Shown: one piece after another, positions 1 to 11,000 of the stretch
Layout of the letters: the number at the start of each line of letters is the position of its first letter
Numbering within the stretch: the first letter of the stretch is position 1
Source of the DNA: Pratylenchus scribneri
Taxonomy: Eukaryota; Nematoda; Chromadorea; Rhabditida; Pratylenchidae
Assembly (NCBI GenBank): GCA_030063045.1
Contig: JAQSEB010000034.1
Span: forward strand, 1,302,001 to 1,366,000
Direction: 5' to 3'
DNA: 64,000 nucleotides
Position numbers and translations under genes: made by a program
The notes under the pieces: generated by a model
What the model was told of the DNA's origin: nothing
What the model saw: the letters and a program-made list of their open reading frames with translations, nothing else
Databases searched by the model: none

Positions 1-63
1 ACTGAAATGCGAAACACCCGAATCTATAATTTTATTGTCAAATCAATTATAGATAAATTAATA

Positions 64-2001
64 ATGATTATCAAATATTCACTTGCCACCTTTTTAATTT
101 TGTTAATAATGGCCAGTCAAATTATTTGTCCACCACCTCCACCAAAACGGCAAAAAACGGAAGCAGAACATGCAGCTGGCCAAGATGTGAATGAAAACAA
201 AATTGAAGAAGATGATTCTCAAAAAGTAAGCAGAATTTTACAAATTTAATATTTTCCAAAATTTCTATTCAGCTTTACGATTTTCCCTATTCAAAATATT
301 TGGAACTTGTGGTGAAAATCCTTGAAAGTCAGCCACAATTCACTGAAAAATTGAAAGGAATGAACGAAGAGCAAATCAAGGTTTAAAATTAATTTAGAAT
401 TTTAGTTAAAAATGATAATTTAAGGCTGGCCAAATAGCCGACCATATCGATGATCTTCCCCAGGATGTTTTCGACAAATTGACAAAAGCAAAAATTGAGG
501 AAATTGAAAGAATAAGGGCCGGCATTGAAAAACAAATTGAGAAGGATGGGGACGCCAAAAATGTGGTCATCCCCGAGCATTTGGATGTGCAGGATTGGCA
601 GAAATTTGGCAAAGAGGATTTGCGAAAATTAATTCAAAAAGTAAGAAATTTTAATTTATAAAAATATTTTTAAAAATTGAAGACGGTGGCCGATATGAAC
701 AAAGTGGACGAGGAAAGAAAGCAAAAATTCAAGGAATATGAAATGCAAAAGAAGGCAGAAGAAGACCATAAGCTGGCACAAATGAGTCCGGAAGAAAGAG
801 AGCGGGCCAAGAAAGAGGCAGAAGAAGCGCAAAAACGGCACAATCAACACGAACCAATGTTGCATCCGGGGGGCAAGGAACAATTGGAAGAAGTTTGGGA
901 GGATCGAGATCATGTTGGTTAATTAGAGAAATTTTGTTGAAATTTTTGGCTAATTTAGATGGACAAGGACAGCTTCAACCCAAAAACATTCTTTGCTCTG
1001 CACGATTTGAACAGCGATGGACATTGGAATGACGAGGAATTGGATGCACTTTTCCAAATTGAGCTGGAAAAAGTTTACAACGACACAAATCCGGACGATG
1101 ATCCAAAAGAAAAGTTTGTTATCTCTATTAATAATCCAGGTTAGGCTAACTAAAATTTATAGAAAATTTTACCAGAATTATCTAGTAATTCTTTTAGCAG
1201 AACGGGTTACCATTCGCTTTTGCAAAATTTAGGTCACGGGTTCGAACCCGGGCAGAGCAAGTTATTTTTTTCCGGACTTGGTCAATGCTTTTATGCATTT
1301 TAATACATCCAACAATACATTTCGAGACAAAATAAAATAATAGAACCAAAAAATGAACTGAGAAACTTAAAAAAATTTTTAGGATTGAGGAGATGTACAG
1401 AATGCGCGAACATGTCGTCTCCCAAATGGACAAAAACGGTGATCGACTCATTTCGTTGGAGGAATTCCTTCAGGTTTTTTAAAAATTGTTGAAATATTTA
1501 AATTCAATTTATTTCAGGACACCGAAGCCCAAGCACCGGATGGAACAAAGGATGAAGGATGGAAAGATTTGGGCGATCAGAAAATCTACAATGAAGAGGA
1601 ATTGGCCTTGTTCGAGAAGGAATATGCCGAAAAACAAGGTTTTGGATGTTTTCAATTGGTTCATTTTGAATTTGAATTCTCCTTATAAAGCAGGATGGGG
1701 AGAACACGCCTATGACCCGATTACGGCACCACCGCCTCAACCACCCAATGTTCATGGCCAACAAAATTCGGTAACCATAAATTTGATCAAATTAATAATA
1801 AAATCCTCCCTTGAATTTAAGCAGCCAATCCAAAGTGAATATGGCCATCCTCCACCACCACCACCGCCACCCCAACCTGTGCCAGTTCAACCCGTCGTCC
1901 CCCAACAAAATCAACAACAACATGGCCAAATGCCGCAGGCCAATGCCAACAATAATCCGCCTCCACCGAAAATCAAAATTGATCCAGTCTATGGGATTTA
2001 A
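64..2001 (+). CDS. nucb-1: Nucleobindin (Ca2+-binding EF-hand protein)
   Basis: Nine exons (64-225, 273-380, 425-640, 683-913, 959-1113, 1383-1473, 1518-1638, 1694-1770, 1822-2001) join in frame to 446 residues, near the ~460 of animal nucleobindins. A hydrophobic segment at residues 5-20 serves as signal peptide; I chose the ATG at 64 over the in-frame ATG at 7 because it puts this segment at the N-terminus. A charged helical region (about 163-236) precedes the diagnostic FNPKTFFALHDLNSDG block. Two EF-hand loops follow, at about 255-266 (DLNSDGHWNDEE) and 307-318 (DKNGDRLISLEE), with acidic or oxygen ligands at positions 1, 3, 5, 9 and 12. The tail is Pro/Gln-rich rather than the leucine zipper of vertebrate NUCB1. 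Known family role: secretory-pathway/Golgi calcium binding and G-alpha interaction. Intron 5 (1114-1382) contains a tRNA-like unit. Confidence 0.92.
1188..1262 (+). pseudogene. tRNA-like (Pol III) unit in nucleobindin intron 5
   Basis: A perfect internal box A (TAGCAGAACGG, 1195-1205) and box B (GGTTCGAACCC, 1239-1249) lie 44 bp apart, the spacing of an intronless tRNA, and a T-run follows from about 1264. The acceptor and T stems are mismatched, so it is not a functional tRNA. The anticodon-loop region resembles tRNA-Ala(TGC). It may be a decayed tRNA or the head of a SINE. Confidence 0.5.
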
Positions 2002-3784
2002 TCGGCCATACCCAACCATTTTTTGTGATCATCTCCTCCCTCATTTTCCTATTTCCTCTAAAACACTTGTCATTTTATTTATGATTTATTCACAACACAC
2101 TTTCATATTCTTTTTTAAATTCAAATTTGTTGATTTTTTATTTTGGAAATTGGTTAAGAGCATAAATTTTTATCAAATAATAATTTTTTTTCCATCATTT
2201 TTAATGCCATTTACACTGCATTTTCAATTGGTAGAAAAGAAACTATAGAAATATATAAAAACAGTGGTTAGAGGAGAAGAAGAAGTCAACGTCCAAAATG
2301 AAGGAGTGGCCTCCGCCTTTTTGTGCCCTCAAGCTTTTTCTGGATGGTGCATCATTGCTCGAAACAAAGTGGTCTGAGAATAGTTTGGTTTGGATTTGGA
2401 TGGATGGAGGAATGGAAGAGTGAAGAGGAGAATTGGTCAACATTGCCTATGTGCATTTCCCCCTCACCGCCATCCAAAACCCTCGAGGGGAGGAACGGTG
2501 TGTTTGTGTTGGCTGTCTGCTGCATATTTGTGTTTGCTTTTGGTGGTGGTTTCCTTCGGGGGTCAAGAAGAATCCCCCATCCATCGCCCTCCACAACATT
2601 GATTGGGGACAGGGACTGGTCAGCACCGACGAAACTTACGGCAAATGACCTTTTTCCCCCATTTTCTGCTGTTGGGGAAATGCTAATGCTGACCTATCTC
2701 CGATGCCAATCTCCCATTCCTCATCAGGGCCCTTCCTCTTTCCAATTGCCCGGTTTCTGATGATGTGTAGATTATGTTGCCCCACGGGAAAATGCACACA
2801 AAAATGACCGTGAAAAGCATCGTAAGATTGCACTGCAAAAGAGCCAACACGCATTTTAGCACTTGTCCCCTTCCTTCGCATTGTCGTTTCCTTTTTCATT
2901 CATGCATGCAATGTTGGCCCCTATTTTTGGGCCAAACCTTGCGGCCGCCCTTTTTCCCTTTCAGCAGCTGCCTTCGACACGGCATTGGCCGACTCAATAA
3001 CCCGTCTCTTGTTTGTGCCACTTTTGCCTTGTCGACGGCACCGCAAATGTCCCTTTCATCACATTCTTCCCTTCCTCCTGCTTTTCACCCACTTTCTTTC
3101 ATTTTCTTTCACCCGAATACTCCATAAATGTCCTTCCGCCATTCCTCTTCCCTCATTCTTTCAATGCCATTGCCTTGTCGGCCGGCCTTGCCCTCCTTAT
3201 TATGTTCCCGACCACCGAGCATAAAATTTGTTGTTTGCAGCCGGTAGCCAAGACTCAGGAACCAGTGGCTAGCTCCATGGGGGCGCATTTTCCCCGTTGA
3301 ATTGTTTATTCTGGTGCCCACCTTTCCCCGTGGCCATTTTAAATGGGACGAGAAAAATTGGCGAGAAAGGCGGATGGATGGCAAAATCGATGATTCCACC
3401 CCAACATTTTCCCCTATTCTCAATCTATTCGTTCATTTTCATCATTATTCCTCCGCCATTTTCGATTCCATCTTCGTCCTCTTCCCCCCTCGTCCCCGTA
3501 CAATTTTCACGGCGGTCACAGCATCAATTCATCCAACCATTCATTCACATTCGACCCATATAAATCGATCTGATGAATGTGAGCAAGCACAAAAAGTCAG
3601 TGGCTCAATTCCAATGTGAAAGAACCCCCGAAGGGCCACCACCACCATCCCCATCCTCTCATTATTCATTCTCGCCATTCCCAGTCCCCACAATTCCAAT
3701 TCCATTTGTCCCCACTTTTCCTGCTGCACACCTTTCCTTTTTATGCTCGGCCCAATTTCCCCTTCCCTCCCATCTTTGGGCCAT

Positions 3785-4212
3785 CAATATGGCCATTGAA
3801 GCTGCTCTTCCCCAACAATTTTTTACTTTAGCCACAATCCTCCATTCGTCCAAAAATTTCGCTGTTGATCCTTCTTATCCGGCTTTCCATCCCACAGAGA
3901 GGCCCATTCTTTTAATTTTTCCTATAATTATTTAAATAATATCTGTTCATGTATTGGATGGTCTAGTGGTACACAATGCTGGTTTTGGAGATGAGGGTTC
4001 GAATCCTGGTGGTGGCAAATGTTTTTTTTTCACACTCAAATCAACCTAAAAATCCGCATTTCTCACAGCCAAATTCCCCCTTTTCCCCATTGTCCCCATC
4101 TCATCAATATATGTGGCCATTGAAGCTGCTACTCCACAACAATTTTTTACTTTAGCCAATCCCCCATTCGTCTCCGAATTTCGCTGTTGATCCTTCTTAT
4201 TCGGCCTTCGGC
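3785..4212. repeat. Diverged direct repeat pair around a tRNA-like unit
   Basis: A ~100-bp block starting GGCCATTGAAGCTGCT (3789 on) recurs near 4112 with scattered substitutions and indels. Both copies share the stretch TTCGCTGTTGATCCTTCTTA. The copies are about 320 bp apart and the tRNA-like unit at 3952-4015 lies between them. Confidence 0.7.
3952..4015 (+). pseudogene. tRNA-like (Pol III) unit
   Basis: Box A TGGTCTAGTGG (3959-3969) and box B GGTTCGAATCC (3996-4006) both match consensus perfectly, and a run of T follows at about 4022-4030. The box spacing is 37 bp, about 7 bp short of a normal tRNA, and the T stem is mismatched. The box A context resembles tRNA-Pro. Probably a SINE head or pseudo-tRNA. 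Confidence 0.5.
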
Positions 4213-4667
4213 CCCAGAGGGGTCTCTCTTCGCAAATCGCCCTGCAGAGAGAGGGGAGCGAGTTTATTACTTCGCCTTCTAATATTTGTTCTGTTTGTCA
4301 ACCCTCCGATCCCCCGAATCCCCTCCGAATCGTCCATTTTCGGACGAAAGTGCTGCTGCTCTATTGGAAGGGGCATTAAAGGGGGAAGGAAGTATTGTTT
4401 GTCCCCGGATTTGATGGACTGAAGGAAAAGCAGCGCGAAGGGATGAGTAAGAAAGAGGGTTCTTTCCATTCCAGTCTGTGGCCTTTCCTCCTCCAACCCT
4501 CCTAAATCTTCTCCATCCATTTCTGTCCGCGCATTTTCCCACAAAACACTTCCGCGGGCGTAAATCCATTTAGATTAGGCCGGTCAAAATATGCAAATTT
4601 TATGCCATTTCTTTCAATTCGCCTCCATCCAGCCGGCCATTTGTCCTTCCTTTCCTTTCATTTGAGG

Positions 4668-5420
4668 GTCATTAATTATTTACCAATTATTGGATGGGAG
4701 AGGGGGAATCGTCATCGGCCATTTCCCCAATTCCATCCTTTCATAATTATCCCTTTTTTATTCCTCCAAATCCACCAAAACAGCCATATTAATCCAGCAA
4801 AAATTCCCACCACCACCACTATCAAACAATTCGCCAACAGCCTCCCAACTTTCCCTCATAACGCATTTTTTCATCATCTATTTAATTATCTACATCTTCG
4901 CCATGAAATATGCAAATTATGAATTTCTCTTGAAGATTTTTTATGAATAAATTATAATTGTATCGAGTAGTATAATGGATAAGGCAATTGTTTTTGGACC
5001 CAAGAGGTTGCTGGTTCAATTCCCGTTAGCGGATAATATTTTTTTCTTTTTTCCTATGGCTAAAATCAACTTAAAATCAATATTAATTATGTTAAAAATT
5101 TTTTTGGTAATTATATTTGATCCTAAAGCCAGCTTTAGAAATGAATTTTTTGCCAAGAGGCATTCATTCATAAAAGCCGTATTTTGGCCATAACATTTTC
5201 AACCAATTCCCCTTTTCTCGAATTGTATGGGTCATTCATAATTATTTACCAATTATAGTGGGGAATCGTCATCGGCCATTTTCCCAATTCCATCTCCTCT
5301 TTTATTCCTCCCAATCCACCAAAACAGCCATATTAGTCCACAAACAAAAATTCCCACCACCACTAAACAATTCGCCACTAGCCTCCCCACTTCCCCTTCT
5401 CCCGACTCGCGTTTTTCCAT
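4668..5420. repeat. Second diverged direct repeat pair around a tRNA-like unit
   Basis: About 190 bp from 4668-4880 recur at 5218-5420. Shared landmarks are GAATCGTCATCGGCCATTT, CCAAAACAGCCATATTA and AACAATTCGCCA. The tRNA-like unit at 4961-5035 lies between the copies, repeating the arrangement at 3785-4212. Confidence 0.75.
4961..5035 (+). pseudogene. tRNA-like (Pol III) unit
   Basis: Box A TAGTATAATGG (4968-4978) and box B GGTTCAATTCC (5013-5023) are 45 bp apart, and a T-run begins near 5039. The T stem pairs partly; acceptor and anticodon stems do not close. The loop region contains TTTTTGG. Decayed tRNA or SINE-like unit. Confidence 0.5.
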
Positions 5421-6202
5421 CGTCCATTGTCGCCATCCATCCCACCAACCATTTTATTCATTCCCCACACTTCTCCCCTCCGGCGGGTCCATAATTGTGT
5501 GTGTGCCCACAATGCCCCCTTTCCTCGCTTTTCGTCTTCCTTCCCCCAAAATAACTACTTTGTGCCCGAATTGGAAAAAGGAAAGCCAAATAATCCTCAA
5601 AATAATTGATTGGCTCCCCGCAGGGCAGCAAGGGGGAGTGGGGCGATGGGCCAATGCCAAAGGCAGATGTGCCTCCTCGCGCGCCACCATGCCCCATTCA
5701 AATTGGGACACATCCATAACACAAAGTGGGAATGGCTAAAATGGAGGGAAGGGTCATTGTCCTCTAAATCCATTTTGAATATTGTCGCTCTTCTAATTTT
5801 CTTGCCCCCAATTTTTCCATCATTCATCATTTGCAAATGTCCACATTTTGCCCCTTCTTTAAACCACTTCCCCATTCCTTTTAGCCTTCATCCATTTTGT
5901 CGCTTCTTCACCAGAGAGAAGCTTTTAGCCTTGGGCGATGGCAGCGGCGGTATTGCTGGCCCCTCGGCCATCTGCTGCTGCTGTGGTGGCCTGTTCTGCT
6001 GTTCTTATTTGCCCTTAGGGCACATCCCTCAACACGGTGGACCCTAAAGCCAAATCCAATCTTTTTGAATGAGCAGTTTAATTTGCCCCACTTTTTTTGC
6101 TGCCGACCCCACCCATTTAAGCCCAAACAAATTTCATTTATTTAGCCTCCATTCATTTGTTAAGAGAATGTTTTAATACAACTATTTCAGTACCTGGGCA
6201 TT

Positions 6203-6510
6203 CTTGGCCAAATCTCAGCGAGGCAATAGCCAATTTTGGAATGCACTATATCATTTTAAAGCCCAAAGAATCCTCTACAATTAAGCTTTTTTATTTTTAT
6301 AAAATCTAATTTTTAAAAAAGCTTCATGCCTTTGAGTGTAAATGAACCCTAATTTTCTAATTGAGTGAGGAAAAGCCACTTGTTTTGCAAAATATTTTAA
6401 TTTTTCAAAATATTATTTATGCCACTTCTTAGAGGACTTACAGAACTTTCGAATGGCATATTGCCTTCTCGAATTGGTTACTTACTTGTTGAGCTATGGC
6501 CAAATAAAGC
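6203..6510. mobile_element. Family A palindromic MITE, copy 1
   Basis: Reference description of family A: the left arm reads roughly GGCCATATCTCAACGAGG, then GCAATAGCCAATTTTGG, then a GGCGATAT...CATTTGAAAGCCC block and TGTCCTCTAAAAAGTGGC. The right arm is its reverse complement and ends ...TTGAGTTATGGCCAAAAGAAT. The arms are about 100 bp each, around an AT-rich middle with ACATGTCTTTGAGTGTAA. No ORF is present, so it is non-autonomous. This copy is intergenic. Confidence 0.85.
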
Positions 6511-7589
6511 CGCTGTTGTTTCGCCAATTCATTCAATCCCAGTCTAAAGGTCTCCTCTCCCATTTTTGTTTGTTTTGGTGGGTCCATATTCCATCCCAAA
6601 ATTGTTATCAGCAATTTGGCCAAATATTCCCCCTCTTGATAATGATTCTCGATTGAGTTCATCTATTTCGTCCCTCCCTTCATTGGCGCGTGTCCCTTTC
6701 ATCTATCCGCCTCCTCTCCTTCTGCCTCCTTTAACCCATCCGCACAACCATTCCATCCAAATCCATCCATCCCAACATTCCCTGCCAAATAAAGTCAGTC
6801 ATTGCCGCTGCCACCAATTTCACGCCTAAATGCCCCAGAAGCCATTGCCGCCACCCCATCGCCGCCCTTAATTCCATCGAATGAGTCGGCCACTTCCAGC
6901 CCATTTGAGGGCTGTCACTATGACTGGAGTTGGCTGCTTCGTTGGCCTTGCTGTGGTTCTCCACCAAAAACTAATTTCTCCGCAAATTCTCCGCTTCACA
7001 CAAATCTTTTTGGCGCCCGTTCAAATATTCGCGCACATAAGCGCAATCCGCAGCTCCCGGATGGACTTGCGGGCATTCCTTTTCCCATTTGAATCTAATT
7101 CGATGTGAAGGCCGTTTCCAGAACCAAAAATATTCTCCCCACTTTTGGTTTCAACAATATTCCATCGCTGCCCACCTTTTTCTCCCAATATTCCTCAATA
7201 TTCGATTCAATGCGCATTTTCCTCCTCCCAATCGCCAAGGCTATTTTCGAATCTGTGGTTGATGCTTTCTTTGTTCTGTTGCCTCTGAAGAGTTTGAATG
7301 AAAATCCTCACCAAAAATGGAACTCGCGCACACATTTCTCCTCAATTTTCCATTCACTTTTTCTAATCCTCCAAATTCTTTTTCAATTTTTACTATTATT
7401 TTAGTTACAGATTTGCCTTCTTTCAGCAGCAAAGGAATATTAAATAAAGCGGCCAAATTATAAATATTTCATCCAATTTTGTCCAGCCGATGTTTTCCCA
7501 ATATTAAACAACAGGTGCCTTTTTAATTAAATTAATATATTGAGTATTTTTATTGTTGGTCAGTTTGGTTTGTAGAGTAATCAGTGCCA

Positions 7590-7903
7590 TTCTCTTGACC
7601 TTAATTCAGCGAGGCGATAGCCACTCTTGGAAGGCTATATATCATTGGAAAGCCAAAAATATCAAATACAATTTAGCTTTTTTAATGTTTATAAAATTCT
7701 ACTTTTAAAAAGATTACATGCATTTGAATCTAATTGGCCTGAATTTTCAGATTGATTGTAGAAAAATCCTTTTTTTTTTATCAAAATTTCTTAAATTTCC
7801 AAAAATAAATTAAGCCACTTTTTAGAGGATATTTAGGGCTTTCGAATGGCATATCGCCTTCGAAGATTGGCTTTTGCCTTTTCGAGTTATGGTCAAAAGA
7901 ATG
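7590..7903. mobile_element. Family A MITE, copy 2
   Basis: Left arm starts with ACCTTAATTCAGCGAGGCGA. Right arm ends TTCGAGTTATGGTCAAAAGAATG. It lies just upstream of the Caskin-like start codon at 8046, so it may form part of that promoter region. Confidence 0.85.
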
Positions 7904-8045
7904 TCCCATTTATTGAAACGTCTTGTTTCGAATTTTGGTTAATATTCTTTTCATAAATTTGCTGTGTTTTTTATTTTATTTTGTGGCTGGTTTGCGTATT
8001 TCCATAATTTGCAGCTTTCCATCCTTCCAATTCAAACAAAAAAAA

Positions 8046-11000
8046 ATGCGTCGTCGTTTTCTGGGTGGTGGCGGCCAAAAGCAGCATCAATCCGCCAAAA
8101 ATGGCGGCACTTCTTCTTTTATCCCAAACAACAAAAAGGCCGCCGACCCGCCTAGTTCTGGTGGCCTTTTGGCCAACAGAAGGAGCTTTACGGCCGCCGA
8201 TGAGGCTGATGGGCCAAAAGCGACGGATTATTCCGCCGTTTTAGCCGAGAACAAGTATGCCACCATTGGGGGTGGTGGCCGCACAAAATGGCCTCTGATG
8301 AGAGGAGGCGGCAGCGAGAAGGCCTTGAACGCGACGGCAAGAAGGATGGCAACGGCCTCCGCCTCTGGTGGCGTTGGAGGAGAGCGGCCTCGGTCAATGG
8401 GTGCGGCGCAGATGGGCGTGAAATGCGCCGCAGGGGCTGCCAATGGATTTATCGAAGAGGCGGAGACGGCATTCGGCGGCAACATTGGTTGGTGTTCTGT
8501 GTTCCCTCTCCGTACTCAATCGGTGCCCTTGGAACTTGGATATGTAGAAAATATTCTTCCATCAATCCATCTAAATCCCCGCATTTTTATTGTCGATGTT
8601 TGTCCCTGTCCCTTTATTCGTCTTTTCTATACGGCTCAATGCATAGGCCTCGTTTTGGCTATAACTCAACGAGGCAATAACCAATCTTGGAAGGCGTTAT
8701 ATCATTTGAAAGCTCAAAGTGTCCTCTAAAAATTGGCCTATTTTAATTTTATGAATTTCCACTTCAAACAGTGTTAAATGCCTTTGAGCGTATTAAACTC
8801 GAATTTCTTATTGATTGAAGGAAGATGACTCTTATCTTACAAAATGTTTTAAATTTTCAAGAAATTAGTTAAGCGACTTTATAGAGGACATTTAGGGCTT
8901 TCAAATGGCATATAACCTTCCCAAATTGGTAGCTTCCTTGTTCAATTACGGCCAAAAGAATGGCTTATTAGATACTGAAACATCATGTCCCTTATGTTTT
9001 GTTCGTTCATTTCTTTGTTAGTTTCTGTTTGCTTTCCTCCAAATTCCATCCAATTCATTCAGGCTTGTTAATTTGTTTTCCCAATTGACAGATCTTTTGC
9101 CCCCACCGCCTCCACCGCACGCCAATCATCATCAGCTTCTGCTAATGAGTGGCAATAACAATAAATCCGCCGCCCAATACCAACATCAACAGATGGGCGC
9201 CTCCTCAGTCCCGATGGCGCCATCGCCAATTTACAATCAACATCATCCAATCAGCAGCAATAATCGTAATTCGACTGGCTCAACAAATAGCAGCCAAACA
9301 AGTTCCGGCTTTGAAAGCCAAAGTGCCAAAGTACGTTCCAATTCCAATCCATTCAAGCAGTCCATGTCTCTTCGTTTATAATAACTCACCAAAGATGGAA
9401 CCAATTTTGATGATTTTAGTCTCAAATTAAAGAGCAGATTTTTGGCTAATTTTATTTAAATCGGCTCAAAAATTGATGGAATTATGTCCAAAAAACTTAA
9501 AATATCATTTACAATGGATTAGCGAAATTTTCCGTTGTTTTTTTGGCCATAATTCCATCAATTTTTGAGCCAATTCAAATAAAATTAATATTATTTGATA
9601 GCCAAAAGTCTGCCAAATTTGAAAATAATCTAAATTAGTTCAACTCTTGATTCGTGATTATAAACGGCATAATTTAGGTCCATTCCCCAGCCATTCCCCA
9701 ACCATATTTTTTTTGTCACTTTCCAGAGTTCAAGTTCCCAGCAATTGGCCCAATCCGCCAGTTCCGGGAGTTGTTCCTCCACATCTGCCGTGGCATTGCC
9801 TCATCATCAAACCAATAGCCCTATCACCCCATTGGCCCAACATTCCTCCTCCTCGTATTGTTCCCCCACTGATCCGGCCAGTCCCTCTTCTCGCCTTTCC
9901 TCTTCAGCCGGCTCCTCCACGCAAGGTGGCCGTTCCTCCGCCTATTTTTCCCTCTCCGATGGTCTCGATTGTTCCACCGTTGGTCCCGGAGGAACATTGA
10001 CGGCCCAACAGAAACGCACAAAAGGCCATGGGGCCGGAGGCCAATGTGCGCGGGTGAATATTGGCGAAATGATGGCCAAAGGGATTCCGGTGGGTCAAAA
10101 AAGGATAATTAAAGGATGTACGGATTTCATTGAAGGAACCGGAAATTTTTGCGGAATGGCTTCAACGCTTGTGCCTCCCCGAATATTTGGCACTTTTCCT
10201 TGCCCAAGGCTACGATTTGCCCACATTGGCCCGGGCCAGTCCCGAAGATTTGTAAGGAAATAAATGCTTTTGTAAAAATTTTGATTTTTAAACCGGTTGA
10301 ACCTATCGAAGTGATTATAGTTCAAAGCAATTTTTGAACCAATTTTTGAACTATTCGTAAGTGATTAAATAGTTCAAACCAGTGCTTAAACCGGTTTTTA
10401 AACCATTCAATATGATTATATAATAGTTCAAAACCAATGTTAAATTCGGATTCAAAAAAGTCCAAAACACCCAAAAACACATTTAAAAAGACAATAAATT
10501 TCCCAAAAATTGGGACCCCAGCCGAAAACTATGACCATAAACACCAATGAAATTTACCATATTCCTCTATAAAGGACAACGCTGGGAATCACAAAACCAG
10601 AAGATCGAAAGCGATTGATCCAAGACATTCAATGTTGGCGAAATGTGAAAGATGAATGGCCGATGGAAATGGCCAAGGATGCCAGCATTCGGGAATGGCT
10701 GCCGGCAATTGGCCTAAAACAATATGTGGACCAATTCGAACAGCAGGGATATTTGAGTGTAGGGGAATTGGAGGAATTGGAGGCAGAGGATTTGGAGGAC
10801 ATTGGAGTACGAAAGTTGGGCCATATTAAGAGGATACGGCTGGCATTGAAGAAATTGAAGGTAAATGAAGAAGGGAAAATGGAACGAATAGGGAAATCAT
10901 TTGATTATGTTTTGGTTAGGATTTAATTCTAACTTAGTTTTGAACCATTAAACCAAAATTGGTTTAAACCGTTTAATACCCTTTAATTGTTGACCAAACC

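Larger units (their letters stand above)
2002..8045. other. Intergenic region, low-complexity and repeat-derived
   Basis: The open frames here are C/T-rich or Pro/Phe/His-rich translations without splice-compatible neighbours or recognisable domains. What can be supported is two tRNA-like units, two pairs of diverged direct repeats that flank them (3785-3890 with 4108-4212, and 4668-4880 with 5218-5420), and family A copies at about 6203-6510 and 7590-7903. Upstream regulatory sequence of the Caskin-like gene must lie towards the 3' end, but I see no clear motif. Confidence 0.6.

Noticed and set aside
6486..6662. Minus-strand exon-like frame (ATG to a GTAAGT donor) with faint BAR-domain flavour, plus protein-like minus-strand pieces at 6850-7460
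   Set aside because: The donor and the last codons come from the end of a family A copy, no downstream exon fits, and the pieces at 6850-7460 hit stops in every joined frame I tried.
9331..9726. Extra coding exon inside Caskin-like intron 2
   Set aside because: The open stretch is the arm of a family B copy; skipping it restores the frame.
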